A stretch of 8,723 bases of DNA, taken from Methylococcaceae bacterium NSP1-2. Its GTDB lineage: Bacteria; Pseudomonadota; Gammaproteobacteria; Methylococcales; Methylomonadaceae. Under the pieces are notes generated by a model that searched no databases, was not told the DNA's origin, and was given only the letters and a program-made list of their open reading frames with translations. The position numbers and the translations under genes are program-made. The stretch spans positions 1-8,723 of the forward strand of contig NQJH01000104.1 in NCBI GenBank assembly GCA_002256685.1, written 5' to 3'. This document shows positions 1 to 6,902 of the stretch, piece by piece (positions within the stretch are counted from its first letter, which is position 1; every line of letters begins with the position of its first letter).

Positions 1-2
1 TA

Positions 3-2531
3 TGGCTAGGCATACAAACTTTTGCTGATTTATGGTTAGTGTTAGGACTGTTAAGCCTTGCGATGTCTTTACTGTCTCACGCGCTAAAATCGGTACAAAA
101 ATGGGCTGATATTTACTGTATGCCGCTGAATACCGTGGCAACCTTGGGTTTTACTTGGTCATTATTGGGAACATTGACGCTCTTTTTTATAACCGCAGGG
201 CAAGCAAACCTGTTAGCGATTTTGTTGCTGGTGTCACTGCTGACGTTATTTTCATTATCAAAAAATCGTTCTGGTGCAGCACAAAGTCGTGGACTCGCTA
301 GTGCGTGTTTGCCAACTTTGATGGTATTTAGTTTATTACCCGTTAATCTCGATGGCGTTTCATTACAAGCAGTAACGGCTTTATGCGGTTACGCGCTTTG
401 GTGCTGTGCCAGTTTTATATTGCCGATTTTTAATAAACGCTACCGCGAATGGACAATTACACCCGACTTTTTTCCGTGGCTGGGTTTATTATTGGTGGCA
501 TTCAGTGGCTGTTGGTGGCAAGAATTTAATGTTATCAATGTGGGTGTTTATTGCCTAGAACTGTCTGTCTACTGTTTATTGATGCTACGTTATAGCAACT
601 GGGCAGGATTTTCTTGGGCTTCCGCGCTTGCGTTTACTGCGACGGGTATTGCTTTTAATAGTGAGACTTTACCGATAACGATTCTTTTATGGGGCAATCT
701 ACAATTATTACTGGTGAGTTTCTGGAATAGAAAAGGCGACGCACTCACTAAACGCTGGCAATGGCAATGGCAAACGCCTGTATTAGCACTGGCTTTTGAG
801 TCTACCGCAAAACTTATTTTCATGGTTTACTTACTAATAGCCAGTCTTCATTTTATTGATGGCAGTATTACCCAGAATATGACGCTTGCCGATACCTTGC
901 TTATCGGTATTTTGCTCAACTTGTCTTTTTTACATGCGTTGTGGCTACGTTTTTCTGTCGCTACCTTGCATAGTTTTATATGGGCATTGTTTTTATTAGT
1001 GTGGTCAATTTCAATTTATTTTACTTGCCTGAGTAGCGTATTTCATTTGCCTTTGTTCTTAACATTATGGAGTATCACTTTACTAATTACGCTGACTGCT
1101 TGTTCACGAGTTCGCTACGCCTATCAAAGTAAAATTATCGCCGCACTCACTAACTGGCTACAATTCAGTGTCATAGTGGCAACGGTTTCACTGCTGACTT
1201 ATTCAGCCGATAACCTAGCAGAATTATTGTTATCACTGGGCTTAGTTATCTGTTTAAGTGCTGTTTTAGGCTGGCGATCTACACGTTCAACATGGCTAGT
1301 GGTTGCCTGTGTTGAATTATTACTTTTTTTACACTTGTGGCCCTTTTTACTGGTCGATATTGCCAATGTTTACGCGCTGTTGCCTTGGTACGCACTGCAA
1401 ACTATCCTATTTGCCAGTTTATCCACTTGGCTCACACACAAACTGGCTTCAAATCCTAACACTGCCGAGCCTGTAGTACAGACGTTGCAGTGCAACGTCT
1501 CTACCTTTTCTTCATGGCTAATCGCACTTAGCTTATTAGAATTGGGAGCGCATGGCATATTGGTTAAATACTGGATTACGTCAGGCGCACCGCTACCGTG
1601 GTTATTACCGAATGCGCTTGCCGCGCTCAGTACAGGGCTGATTATCAGCTTCATCGGTATTCGTCATGTTCGACATTTACCCGATTCCAAATGGCTGTAT
1701 GGCATTGTTATGCTGGTTGGGGCGTTGATTTTCTATAGCCGTTTAGTGATATTCAAAGCGGCGGACGTTAGTTTATGGGATACCTCGCTACTTATTGTCT
1801 TTGCTTATAGTCTGTTTTTTATACAACGGTTATTTCCCTCTAAGCCATTGCTTAACATGGCACTGTTCATGCCCATTTTGGTGATTTTCACCGTGCCGCT
1901 ACAACTGGCTTCACCCGAAACCAGCGGGGCATTAATCGCAACAGGGCTGTTGTATTTACTCATGCGTCACCATACGCAACAAAAAATCCCACTGTATTTG
2001 GCGTTACTGGCGTTTAATGCGGGCGTGTATTTGTGGATTCCTCGCCTAGTCGACAGTAGCCAACTGATACAGGTTTATGTGATTCCTGCGGCATTGAGTA
2101 GCTTGATGTTGTTACACCTGCATAGCCGCGAACTTAAACCTAGCGTATTAATGGGCAGTCGTCTTGCGGCAATCAGTAGCATTTATGCTTGTGCCACCGT
2201 CGATGTTTTTTTACGCGCTGAACTGAGTATTTTTATCTTAGCAATGGCATTGAGTGTGGCGGGGATTCTGCTCGGTATCGCCCTTAAAACACGGGCATTT
2301 TTATATGCAGGCGTGAGTTTTCTATTGTTAAATGTTCTTGGACAATTACGCTTACCCGAACAAGGCTTGGGCAAAGCGATTGTACTCATGGTGATGGGAA
2401 CATTAATTATCAGTTTGATGATTTGGTTTAATATCAAAAGAGTCGCTTTGATGATTTGGTTTAATATCAAAAGAGTCGCCATATTACAACGTATCAGTGC
2501 GATTCAGGCTGAAATGCAAACGTGGGAATAA
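3..2531 (+). CDS. Large polytopic membrane protein of unknown function (5' end outside window)
   Basis: The frame is open to the left edge: codons from position 3 read W-L-G-I-Q-T-F-A-D-L-W before the first possible internal start (GTG at 39). That GTG has no clear ribosome site, so the true start is probably upstream and the protein exceeds 840 residues. Nearly the whole product is hydrophobic, with more than twenty segments long enough to span the membrane, separated by short loops. I see no signal peptide, nucleotide-binding motif or catalytic signature. The C-terminus, after the last helix, is a short charged tail ending M-Q-T-W-E. I have seen similar tails in large uncharacterised bacterial membrane proteins, but I cannot name the family. 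Three oddities are listed separately: a TGGCAA triplet repeat, an intragenic palindrome encoding a hydrophilic loop, and a perfect 33 bp tandem duplication in the last helix region. It is convergent with the minus-strand operon. It is certainly coding; its function is not recognised. Confidence 0.9.
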   Translation, partial: WLGIQTFADLWLVLGLLSLAMSLLSHALKSVQKWADIYCMPLNTVATLGFTWSLLGTLTLFFITAGQANLLAILLLVSLLTLFSLSKNRSGAAQSRGLASACLPTLMVFSLLPVNLDGVSLQAVTALCGYALWCCASFILPIFNKRYREWTITPDFFPWLGLLLVAFSGCWWQEFNVINVGVYCLELSVYCLLMLRYSNWAGFSWASALAFTATGIAFNSETLPITILLWGNLQLLLVSFWNRKGDALTKRWQWQWQTPVLALAFESTAKLIFMVYLLIASLHFIDGSITQNMTLADTLLIGILLNLSFLHALWLRFSVATLHSFIWALFLLVWSISIYFTCLSSVFHLPLFLTLWSITLLITLTACSRVRYAYQSKIIAALTNWLQFSVIVATVSLLTYSADNLAELLLSLGLVICLSAVLGWRSTRSTWLVVACVELLLFLHLWPFLLVDIANVYALLPWYALQTILFASLSTWLTHKLASNPNTAEPVVQTLQCNVSTFSSWLIALSLLELGAHGILVKYWITSGAPLPWLLPNALAALSTGLIISFIGIRHVRHLPDSKWLYGIVMLVGALIFYSRLVIFKAADVSLWDTSLLIVFAYSLFFIQRLFPSKPLLNMALFMPILVIFTVPLQLASPETSGALIATGLLYLLMRHHTQQKIPLYLALLAFNAGVYLWIPRLVDSSQLIQVYVIPAALSSLMLLHLHSRELKPSVLMGSRLAAISSIYACATVDVFLRAELSIFILAMALSVAGILLGIALKTRAFLYAGVSFLLLNVLGQLRLPEQGLGKAIVLMVMGTLIISLMIWFNIKRVALMIWFNIKRVAILQRISAIQAEMQTWE
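756..773 (+). repeat. Three tandem copies of TGGCAA in frame
   Basis: Three exact copies of the hexamer lie inside the membrane-protein gene and encode W-Q-W-Q-W-Q in a short polar loop after R. A hexamer keeps the frame, so copy-number change would lengthen or shorten the loop by two residues without breaking the gene. It may simply reflect the amino-acid pattern. Confidence 0.6.
1476..1504. repeat. Palindromic element inside the membrane-protein gene
   Basis: Two perfect 10 bp arms (1480-1489 AGACGTTGCA and 1491-1500 TGCAACGTCT) flank a single G. After one mismatch the pairing continues for 3 more bp (GTA/TAC), giving a 29 nt element. It is translated as V-V-Q-T-L-Q-C-N-V-S-T, a polar stretch between two hydrophobic segments. 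From memory, palindromes of the form AGAGACGTTGCA...TGCAACGTCTCT are dispersed repeats in several bacterial genomes, including cyanobacteria; I could not verify this. Both flanks continue the same polytopic protein, so any insertion must have kept the frame. Confidence 0.7.
2414..2479 (+). repeat. Perfect 33 bp in-frame tandem duplication
   Basis: Positions 2414-2446 and 2447-2479 are identical. The unit encodes L-M-I-W-F-N-I-K-R-V-A, so the protein reads this 11-residue block twice in a row. The block is the cytoplasmic end of the final predicted helix plus basic residues. The identity implies a recent duplication, or an assembly or slippage event. Because 33 is a multiple of three, the C-terminal tail stays in frame. 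Confidence 0.95.
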
Positions 2532-2711
2532 TTGTAACTTTAGACGATGAAATCGTAGAAATCACCGTTAAAAACAAAAAGTGATTGAGCGGTGTGTTGT
2601 GCGTTAATGCACAACACGCCTGAAGCGCAAGATTTAGAAGAAATTGTCCTTGCGGCGACAGGCATGAGCATCGAAAAAGCTATAGAAATTGCCGATGCGG
2701 TGTTGTATTAA
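2513..2711 (+). pseudogene. Possible remnant of a small gene, broken by a hairpin
   Basis: Two short stretches in the convergent gap read like protein but lie in different frames. The first (to the TGA at 2582-2584) gives V-T-L-D-D-E-I-V-E-I-T-V-K-N-K-K. The second, from ATG 2607 to TAA 2709-2711, gives 34 residues: M-H-N-T-P-E-A-Q-D-L-E-E-I-V-L, then A-A-T-G-M-S-I-E-K-A-I-E-I-A-D-A-V-L-Y. The second looks amphipathic and acidic. A strong hairpin (2591-2620) lies between them. One reading is a single small acidic protein split by an inserted palindrome; another is that the 34-codon frame is a genuine small gene, though no good ribosome site precedes it and its ATG sits in the hairpin. I recognise no family. 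Confidence 0.3.
2591..2620. repeat. Hairpin between convergent genes
   Basis: Twelve-base arms, GGTGTGTTGTGC (2591-2602) and GCACAACACGCC (2609-2620), pair fully apart from one G-T wobble around a 6 nt loop (GTTAAT). It sits between the ends of the plus-strand membrane-protein gene and the minus-strand J-protein/LplT frame, so it could reduce read-through from both sides. No run of T follows on either strand, so it is not a classical intrinsic terminator. It may be another dispersed palindromic repeat. Confidence 0.7.
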
Positions 2712-2722
2712 AATCTATCTGC

Positions 2723-3883
2723 TTAATTAGCTTGAGAGTCGGGCAGATGTAACGACACCAAAAAGGTCGCTATAAATACCAGTACGCCTAAAGCCAGCAT
2801 TGCCATCACAGGATCAATGTGTTGTGAGGCGGCTACGGTATACGTTCCCACTGCTAATAACATTGCCAAATTTTGAAAGAAGTTTTGTAAGGCAACCGCA
2901 CTGCCGCTACCGATGGTTTGTTGTCCTTGTTCTTGTAACACCGCGTTAATCGGTACGATGAACATGCCACCCATCATACCGATGGCGAATAATACCGCTT
3001 GGGCAGGTATTATGCTGGTGGTGAAACTAAGTCCTCCTATTAATACCGCCATGAGATAGGCAGGGATTCTGGCACGGCGTAAGTGTTCCATCGGAATTAA
3101 ATACGGTACCACGATTGAACCCGCGATAATGCCGACGGTTAAATACAAGGTTAAATCAGCAATTTCACTGGCATTTTTTGACATTAACACCAGCGGTGCC
3201 CAGACAATCAGAATAACGCGCAAGCTGGCTGCCGCTGCCCAGAATAATGATCCGCCTAATACCGAAAAACGTGAACGCGGTGTAGTGAAAAATAGCTTCA
3301 TTTGGTTGCCGAATTCAACCAGCGCATTTTCAGTACTGGTTTTTTTAGTCACTTTTACCGGTAACGACAGGGTTGCCAATGCTGAAACGATGAACAACAC
3401 AATCGTCATTACCAAGGCGGTTTGAGTGGAGTAATCGGCAATCATCGCGCCTATTTTCATGCCTAATAAAATCGCCAAAATGGTTGAACCTTCAATCCAG
3501 CTATTGGCTCTCAATAAAGCATCATGTCCGGCCAATTCAGGCAATATCCCATATTTTGCGGGGCTATAAATCGCCGCACCAACACCGACGATGCAGTAAG
3601 CAATCAAGGGTTCTACGCCCAATAACAGTAAGCCTGCACCGACAGCTTTAATAATGTTGGCAATAATTAACACATGAGATTTAGCATGGTGATCGGCAAA
3701 ACCACCGACCCACGGTCCCAACACAACGTAGGCGATCAAGAACATAGCTTGTAAGGCGGGAATGTACCAGCTAGGCTGTGTGCCTGACTGCATAACGATA
3801 GCAATCACCGTGAACAAAATGGCATTATCAGCAAACGCGGATAAAAATTGGGCAATCAATAACGGATAGATTTGTTTGTTCAT
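2723..3883 (-). other. lplT: LplT-like transporter portion of the fused frame
   Basis: Residues 430-815 of the fused frame match a free-standing LplT (E. coli LplT is about 400 residues). The evidence is A-Q-F-L-S-A-F-A-D-N-A-I-L-F at the first helix (440-453) and G-V-G-A-A-I-Y-S-P-A-K-Y-G-I-L at 529-543. A later G-G-M-F-I-V-P-I-N-A-V-L-Q-E motif and about twelve hydrophobic segments also fit. In E. coli, LplT moves lysophospholipids across the inner membrane for re-acylation by Aas; no acyltransferase gene is present in this window. The ATG at 3883-3881 is the natural start of a separate protein, but no AGGA-like ribosome site precedes it. Separate production would need coupling to upstream translation. 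The family call is strong; whether the transporter exists as a separate polypeptide is unknown. Confidence 0.85.
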
Positions 3884-5170
3884 AGTGGTGGGCGTTAGAT
3901 TGTTAGGGTTAATGGATGGTTGGGTGATTGATGGAGTACAAAACATGTTTTGTACTCCGAATGTGATTCGCTCAATGATTTTCGCCGTCATGGTCTCCAG
4001 TTTAATTAGCCACTCATAGAAAATTGTCAGTAACCAAACATAAAGAATGCTGCCAAAAATAACAATGCCAACAGTGGGAAAAGTCACCGTTAATAGGATA
4101 ACTAAAACAGCGGCTATTCGTTTTGAACGCGTACTGACGTTAATATGAATAGCGCGTAAGGCATACAACAATAAAGCCACTAATAAGCCGCCGAGCATTG
4201 CGCGTGCCGATATTACCCAGATGGATGTGTAACCGTGCTTAAGTAAAGAGCCATAACAACTGACAGTCATACCCACTAAAATATCGATAATATACAGAGG
4301 GCGACGCGCAGGTTTATCAGTAAAATAAGTTTGTAAGTCGGTTAAGTTAGCGGCTTGGCAAAGTTGTAGCCATTCATCACGTTGAGTTTGTGCCAGCTCA
4401 TGATGATAGTGGGTGGTTAGCTGATTGGATTTGAGTGGCGCATCATGCTGGGCTTGAAAATACGGGTTATAACGTGAACAAACTTGCCGATACTGTACCG
4501 ATAATTGCAGGAGCGCGTCAAAACGCTGTTTGCTCCATTTACTTTGCGCTGTTTTTATCCATGATACATTGTTTGTCCAATCAAAATAGTCACAGGCGGC
4601 GGCGAATACTAGCAGGGCAGGGCGGTCACTATAAATCAGGCTGTCGTATAGTTTTTCTTCGTAGTCCATGCGTTGATCGATGTTCATGGTTCCGAAGTCA
4701 CGCAATTGTGACTGAAAACACAGGAGTGCCGCTTGCTCATTAGCAGGTTGTGTATAACTTTTTATCTGCTCAATTAACGTAGCAATATGAATAGGCGGTT
4801 TTTGAATCCATACTAAATCATCTACGTTGGGGGTATGTTGTTCAGGCAGTTGAATAATAGGCTTATCAACTAGATGATTAAAATCACCATCACCCGCTTC
4901 GATTTGTACGGTCTGTTCCAGTAATTCCGAATTACAAACCTCCGAGGTTTTAGAAATCTCGGAGGTTGATAACGACGCGGTATTTTCACCGCTATCATAT
5001 TGCTGTTGATAGCGACATTGCTCTAATAGATTTTCATAAGCGAAACGGATACGGGCAAATTCTAGCGGATGAGAATCAGGACGGTATTGTTTAATCAGTG
5101 TAGAGTATGCCCGCTTAATAGTGCGCTGGTCGGCATCATAGTCCACGCCCAATATTTGATAATTATTCAT
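2723..5170 (-). CDS. J-domain membrane protein fused in frame to an LplT-type lysophospholipid transporter
   Basis: One uninterrupted 815-residue frame. Residues 1-55 are a J domain (Y-Q-I-L-G-V-D, then A-Y-S-T-L-I-K-Q-Y-R-P-D at 21-32). The usual HPD tripeptide reads R30-P31-D32. Residues 56-120 are a polar linker containing a palindrome-encoded stretch (68-78). Residues 120-285 are a soluble, mostly helical region. Residues 291-388 contain three or four membrane segments. From M430 onward (386 residues) the sequence is a full LplT transporter of the major facilitator superfamily. The ATG lies 2 nt after the hscC stop, indicating translational coupling. In E. coli, HscC works with membrane J proteins encoded beside it (DjlB, DjlC), so the N-terminal half is very probably the HscC co-chaperone. 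A perfect 26 bp palindrome marks the junction and seems to have removed the J-protein stop. The product could be a true fusion, or LplT might also start internally at M430. Confidence 0.88.
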   Translation of the reverse strand: MNNYQILGVDYDADQRTIKRAYSTLIKQYRPDSHPLEFARIRFAYENLLEQCRYQQQYDSGENTASLSTSEISKTSEVCNSELLEQTVQIEAGDGDFNHLVDKPIIQLPEQHTPNVDDLVWIQKPPIHIATLIEQIKSYTQPANEQAALLCFQSQLRDFGTMNIDQRMDYEEKLYDSLIYSDRPALLVFAAACDYFDWTNNVSWIKTAQSKWSKQRFDALLQLSVQYRQVCSRYNPYFQAQHDAPLKSNQLTTHYHHELAQTQRDEWLQLCQAANLTDLQTYFTDKPARRPLYIIDILVGMTVSCYGSLLKHGYTSIWVISARAMLGGLLVALLLYALRAIHINVSTRSKRIAAVLVILLTVTFPTVGIVIFGSILYVWLLTIFYEWLIKLETMTAKIIERITFGVQNMFCTPSITQPSINPNNLTPTTMNKQIYPLLIAQFLSAFADNAILFTVIAIVMQSGTQPSWYIPALQAMFLIAYVVLGPWVGGFADHHAKSHVLIIANIIKAVGAGLLLLGVEPLIAYCIVGVGAAIYSPAKYGILPELAGHDALLRANSWIEGSTILAILLGMKIGAMIADYSTQTALVMTIVLFIVSALATLSLPVKVTKKTSTENALVEFGNQMKLFFTTPRSRFSVLGGSLFWAAAASLRVILIVWAPLVLMSKNASEIADLTLYLTVGIIAGSIVVPYLIPMEHLRRARIPAYLMAVLIGGLSFTTSIIPAQAVLFAIGMMGGMFIVPINAVLQEQGQQTIGSGSAVALQNFFQNLAMLLAVGTYTVAASQHIDPVMAMLALGVLVFIATFLVSLHLPDSQAN
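3933..3958. repeat. Perfect 26 bp palindrome at the J-protein/LplT junction
   Basis: The arms GGAGTACAAAACA (3933-3945) and TGTTTTGTACTCC (3946-3958) are exact reverse complements with no spacer. On the minus strand the element starts exactly at a codon boundary and is read as G-V-Q-N-M-F-C-T plus part of P (residues 405-413). With the 26 bases removed the upstream frame would read I-T-F-I-N-H-P-T-I-H and stop at TAA (3911-3909). It looks like a dispersed palindromic repeat, but no second copy is in this window. Confidence 0.85.
4937..4967. repeat. Palindromic element in the linker after the J domain
   Basis: Fourteen-base arms, AACCTCCGAGGTTT (4937-4950) and AAATCTCGGAGGTT (4954-4967), pair with one G-T wobble around a 3 nt centre. 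It encodes S-T-S-E-I-S-K-T-S-E-V (residues 68-78) in the polar linker just after the J domain. The core ACCTsCGAGrTTTT is shared with the hairpin at 7522-7554, so both seem to belong to one repeat family. One copy is inside a gene and one between genes. Confidence 0.8.
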
Positions 5171-5172
5171 AG

Positions 5173-6867
5173 CTACCAGCTATGTTCTAAATAATCGAGT
5201 GCTTCGGTCAATTCCTGCCGCGCTTTGCCGATGACGGGGACATCCTGCGTTTCCAGTATCGAATTAAAACGGTTCAATAAGTCACCCACTTGTTGGCGTT
5301 CATAGCCTAAAAATTGTTCATACAAGCGATTAGCCCGTTCCAGTGCGAGGCGATTTTCTTCTTGATCTCTAGGATGAATTTTCAGTGCCGCTAATTCGTG
5401 ACGGCGGCGTTCAATATCTTCATCACTAACATTTCCAGCTAGCTCTTTAATCAGTAGATTAGTGGCTGTTCCTGTTTGCTCAACTTCCACATCAACATCG
5501 AGTATGCCATTAATATCATAGGTATAGCGCACACTTAACGACACCTCACCCGCAGGTTTGGGCGGAATCGCCATACTCACCGCACCTAATTTGACATTAT
5601 TACTGCAAGAACGCGACTCGCCTTGATAAATTTCAACATTGAGTTGGGCTTGATTATCAACAACTGTACAAATCGTTCGTACTCGACTGGCAGGAATGAC
5701 AGTATTACGCTCAATAATAGGCAGAAAAATATCCCTAAACCAACCGCCGCGCCCGTCTTCTTCAGACACGCGCACACCTAAGCTGTGTGGACAAACATCA
5801 GTTAATACCACCTCTGAAAACGCTTCATTGCGTAGGCGTAAACCTGCACACACCGCAACGCCTAGCGCGATGGTTTGATCAGGATCAATATAACGCGACG
5901 GCAAACGGGCAAATAATTGCGCGACTAATTTACGCACAATCGGCATTCGGGTTGCACCGCCCACTAACACCACTTCATCCAAATCTGTGGTTCGCAATCG
6001 GGCATCACGCAACGCTCGCTCAATTGGAGCGCGTAAGCGTTCTAACAATGGCTTGCATTGCGCCTCAAAGGTCTCTTGACTGATAGTCAGGGTTTTAGGC
6101 ACACCATCAACCAACATACTCATTTCCACTGTCGCTTGTGTGCTTAACTTACACTTGACCGACTCCGCCGCAAAGCGAATCGCCGCCATCAATGCGGCGT
6201 TATTTTTTTTGTTGGTTGCTGTGTTAGTTTGCTGAACAAACCAATCAACTAAGACTTGCGTAAAATCATCACCGCCTAAAAAGCTATCACCGCCCGTAGC
6301 GTGAACTTCCATGATACCGTCGAATTTTTCCAGAATAGACACATCAAACGTACCACCGCCTAAATCAAAAATTAGAAATTTGGCTTCGGTATCGCGGTCT
6401 TGAATACCATGAAATAACGCGGCAGCGGTCGGTTCATTGAGTAATTGAATAACGGTTAAACCCGCTAACTCACCCGCTAAACGGGTGGCTTTACGTTGTT
6501 GATCGTTGAAATAAGCGGGAACAGAAATAATGACTTCGCGCACCTCGTGTTTAAGCAAGGCTTCGGCATCGGCTTTGAGTGAGCGAAGGATTAACGCGGA
6601 TAAATCTTCGGGCTTAAACTCATGTTTCCCCAGTTTAACCACCGTCGTCGAACCCATTAATCGCTTGAATGAAGCAATGGTACGGTCTGGATAGTTAAAC
6701 AAGCGTTCTTTAGCCGCCGCCCCCACGATTAACGTACCATGCTCATCGACACTGATTACTGAAGGCGTTAAATATTCACCATGCGCGTTAGCAATCGCTA
6801 CAGGAACACCGTCCTTTAAATAACTAATCAGACTATGGGTTGTGCCTAAATCAATACCTAAAATCAT
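5173..6867 (-). CDS. hscC: HscC, specialised Hsp70-family chaperone
   Basis: A 564-residue ATP-dependent chaperone, close in length to E. coli HscC (about 556) and shorter than DnaK (about 638) because the C-terminal lid is reduced. Nucleotide-binding signatures are present: D-L-G-T-T at 6-10, a lysine in F-K-R-L-M-G (K68), N-E-P-T-A-A-A at 144-150, F-D-L-G-G-G-T-F-D-V at 167-176 and V-L-V-G-G-A-T-R-M-P at 300-309. The interdomain linker reads L-T-D-V-C-P-H-S-L-G-V (355-365), the HscC form rather than DnaK's. The substrate-binding domain (about 385-475) and a short helical lid follow. The chosen ATG (6867-6865) gives the normal Hsp70 N-terminus and has GAGGA 4 nt upstream (6872-6876). A run of eight A lies in the coding strand near codons 220-223. 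The J-protein gene begins 2 nt after the stop, so the two form an operon; the J protein is the probable ATPase-stimulating partner. Hsp70 membership is certain and the HscC subfamily very likely. Confidence 0.95.
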   Translation of the reverse strand: MILGIDLGTTHSLISYLKDGVPVAIANAHGEYLTPSVISVDEHGTLIVGAAAKERLFNYPDRTIASFKRLMGSTTVVKLGKHEFKPEDLSALILRSLKADAEALLKHEVREVIISVPAYFNDQQRKATRLAGELAGLTVIQLLNEPTAAALFHGIQDRDTEAKFLIFDLGGGTFDVSILEKFDGIMEVHATGGDSFLGGDDFTQVLVDWFVQQTNTATNKKNNAALMAAIRFAAESVKCKLSTQATVEMSMLVDGVPKTLTISQETFEAQCKPLLERLRAPIERALRDARLRTTDLDEVVLVGGATRMPIVRKLVAQLFARLPSRYIDPDQTIALGVAVCAGLRLRNEAFSEVVLTDVCPHSLGVRVSEEDGRGGWFRDIFLPIIERNTVIPASRVRTICTVVDNQAQLNVEIYQGESRSCSNNVKLGAVSMAIPPKPAGEVSLSVRYTYDINGILDVDVEVEQTGTATNLLIKELAGNVSDEDIERRRHELAALKIHPRDQEENRLALERANRLYEQFLGYERQQVGDLLNRFNSILETQDVPVIGKARQELTEALDYLEHSW

Positions 6868-6902
6868 GGTGTCCTCACGGTGTTATGACATATATTCACA
6901 TC

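Noticed and set aside
590..823. Minus-strand open frame inside the membrane-protein gene, and similar opposite-strand frames at 1370-1654 and 2183-2482.
   Set aside because: They lie wholly within a strongly hydrophobic coding frame, have no ribosome site or recognisable domain, and look like reverse-frame shadows.
3129..3425. Plus-strand open frames within the LplT and J regions (also 4435-4743).
   Set aside because: They are antisense to well-supported coding sequence, have compositions unlike real proteins and no start signals.
5586..6083. Short open frames in other frames of hscC (5586-5777, 5696-5878, 5787-6083).
   Set aside because: hscC is certain across this stretch, so these are frame shadows.
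6181..6210. Plus-strand GC hairpin followed by TTATTTTTTTT, looking like an intrinsic terminator.
   Set aside because: It is antisense inside hscC, no plus-strand gene ends there, and the sequence is explained by K-K-N-N-A-A-L-M-A-A codons.
6868..6902. Sigma-70 promoter for hscC (A/T-rich GAATATATG stretch).
   Set aside because: No -35/-10 pair with proper spacing can be assigned with confidence.
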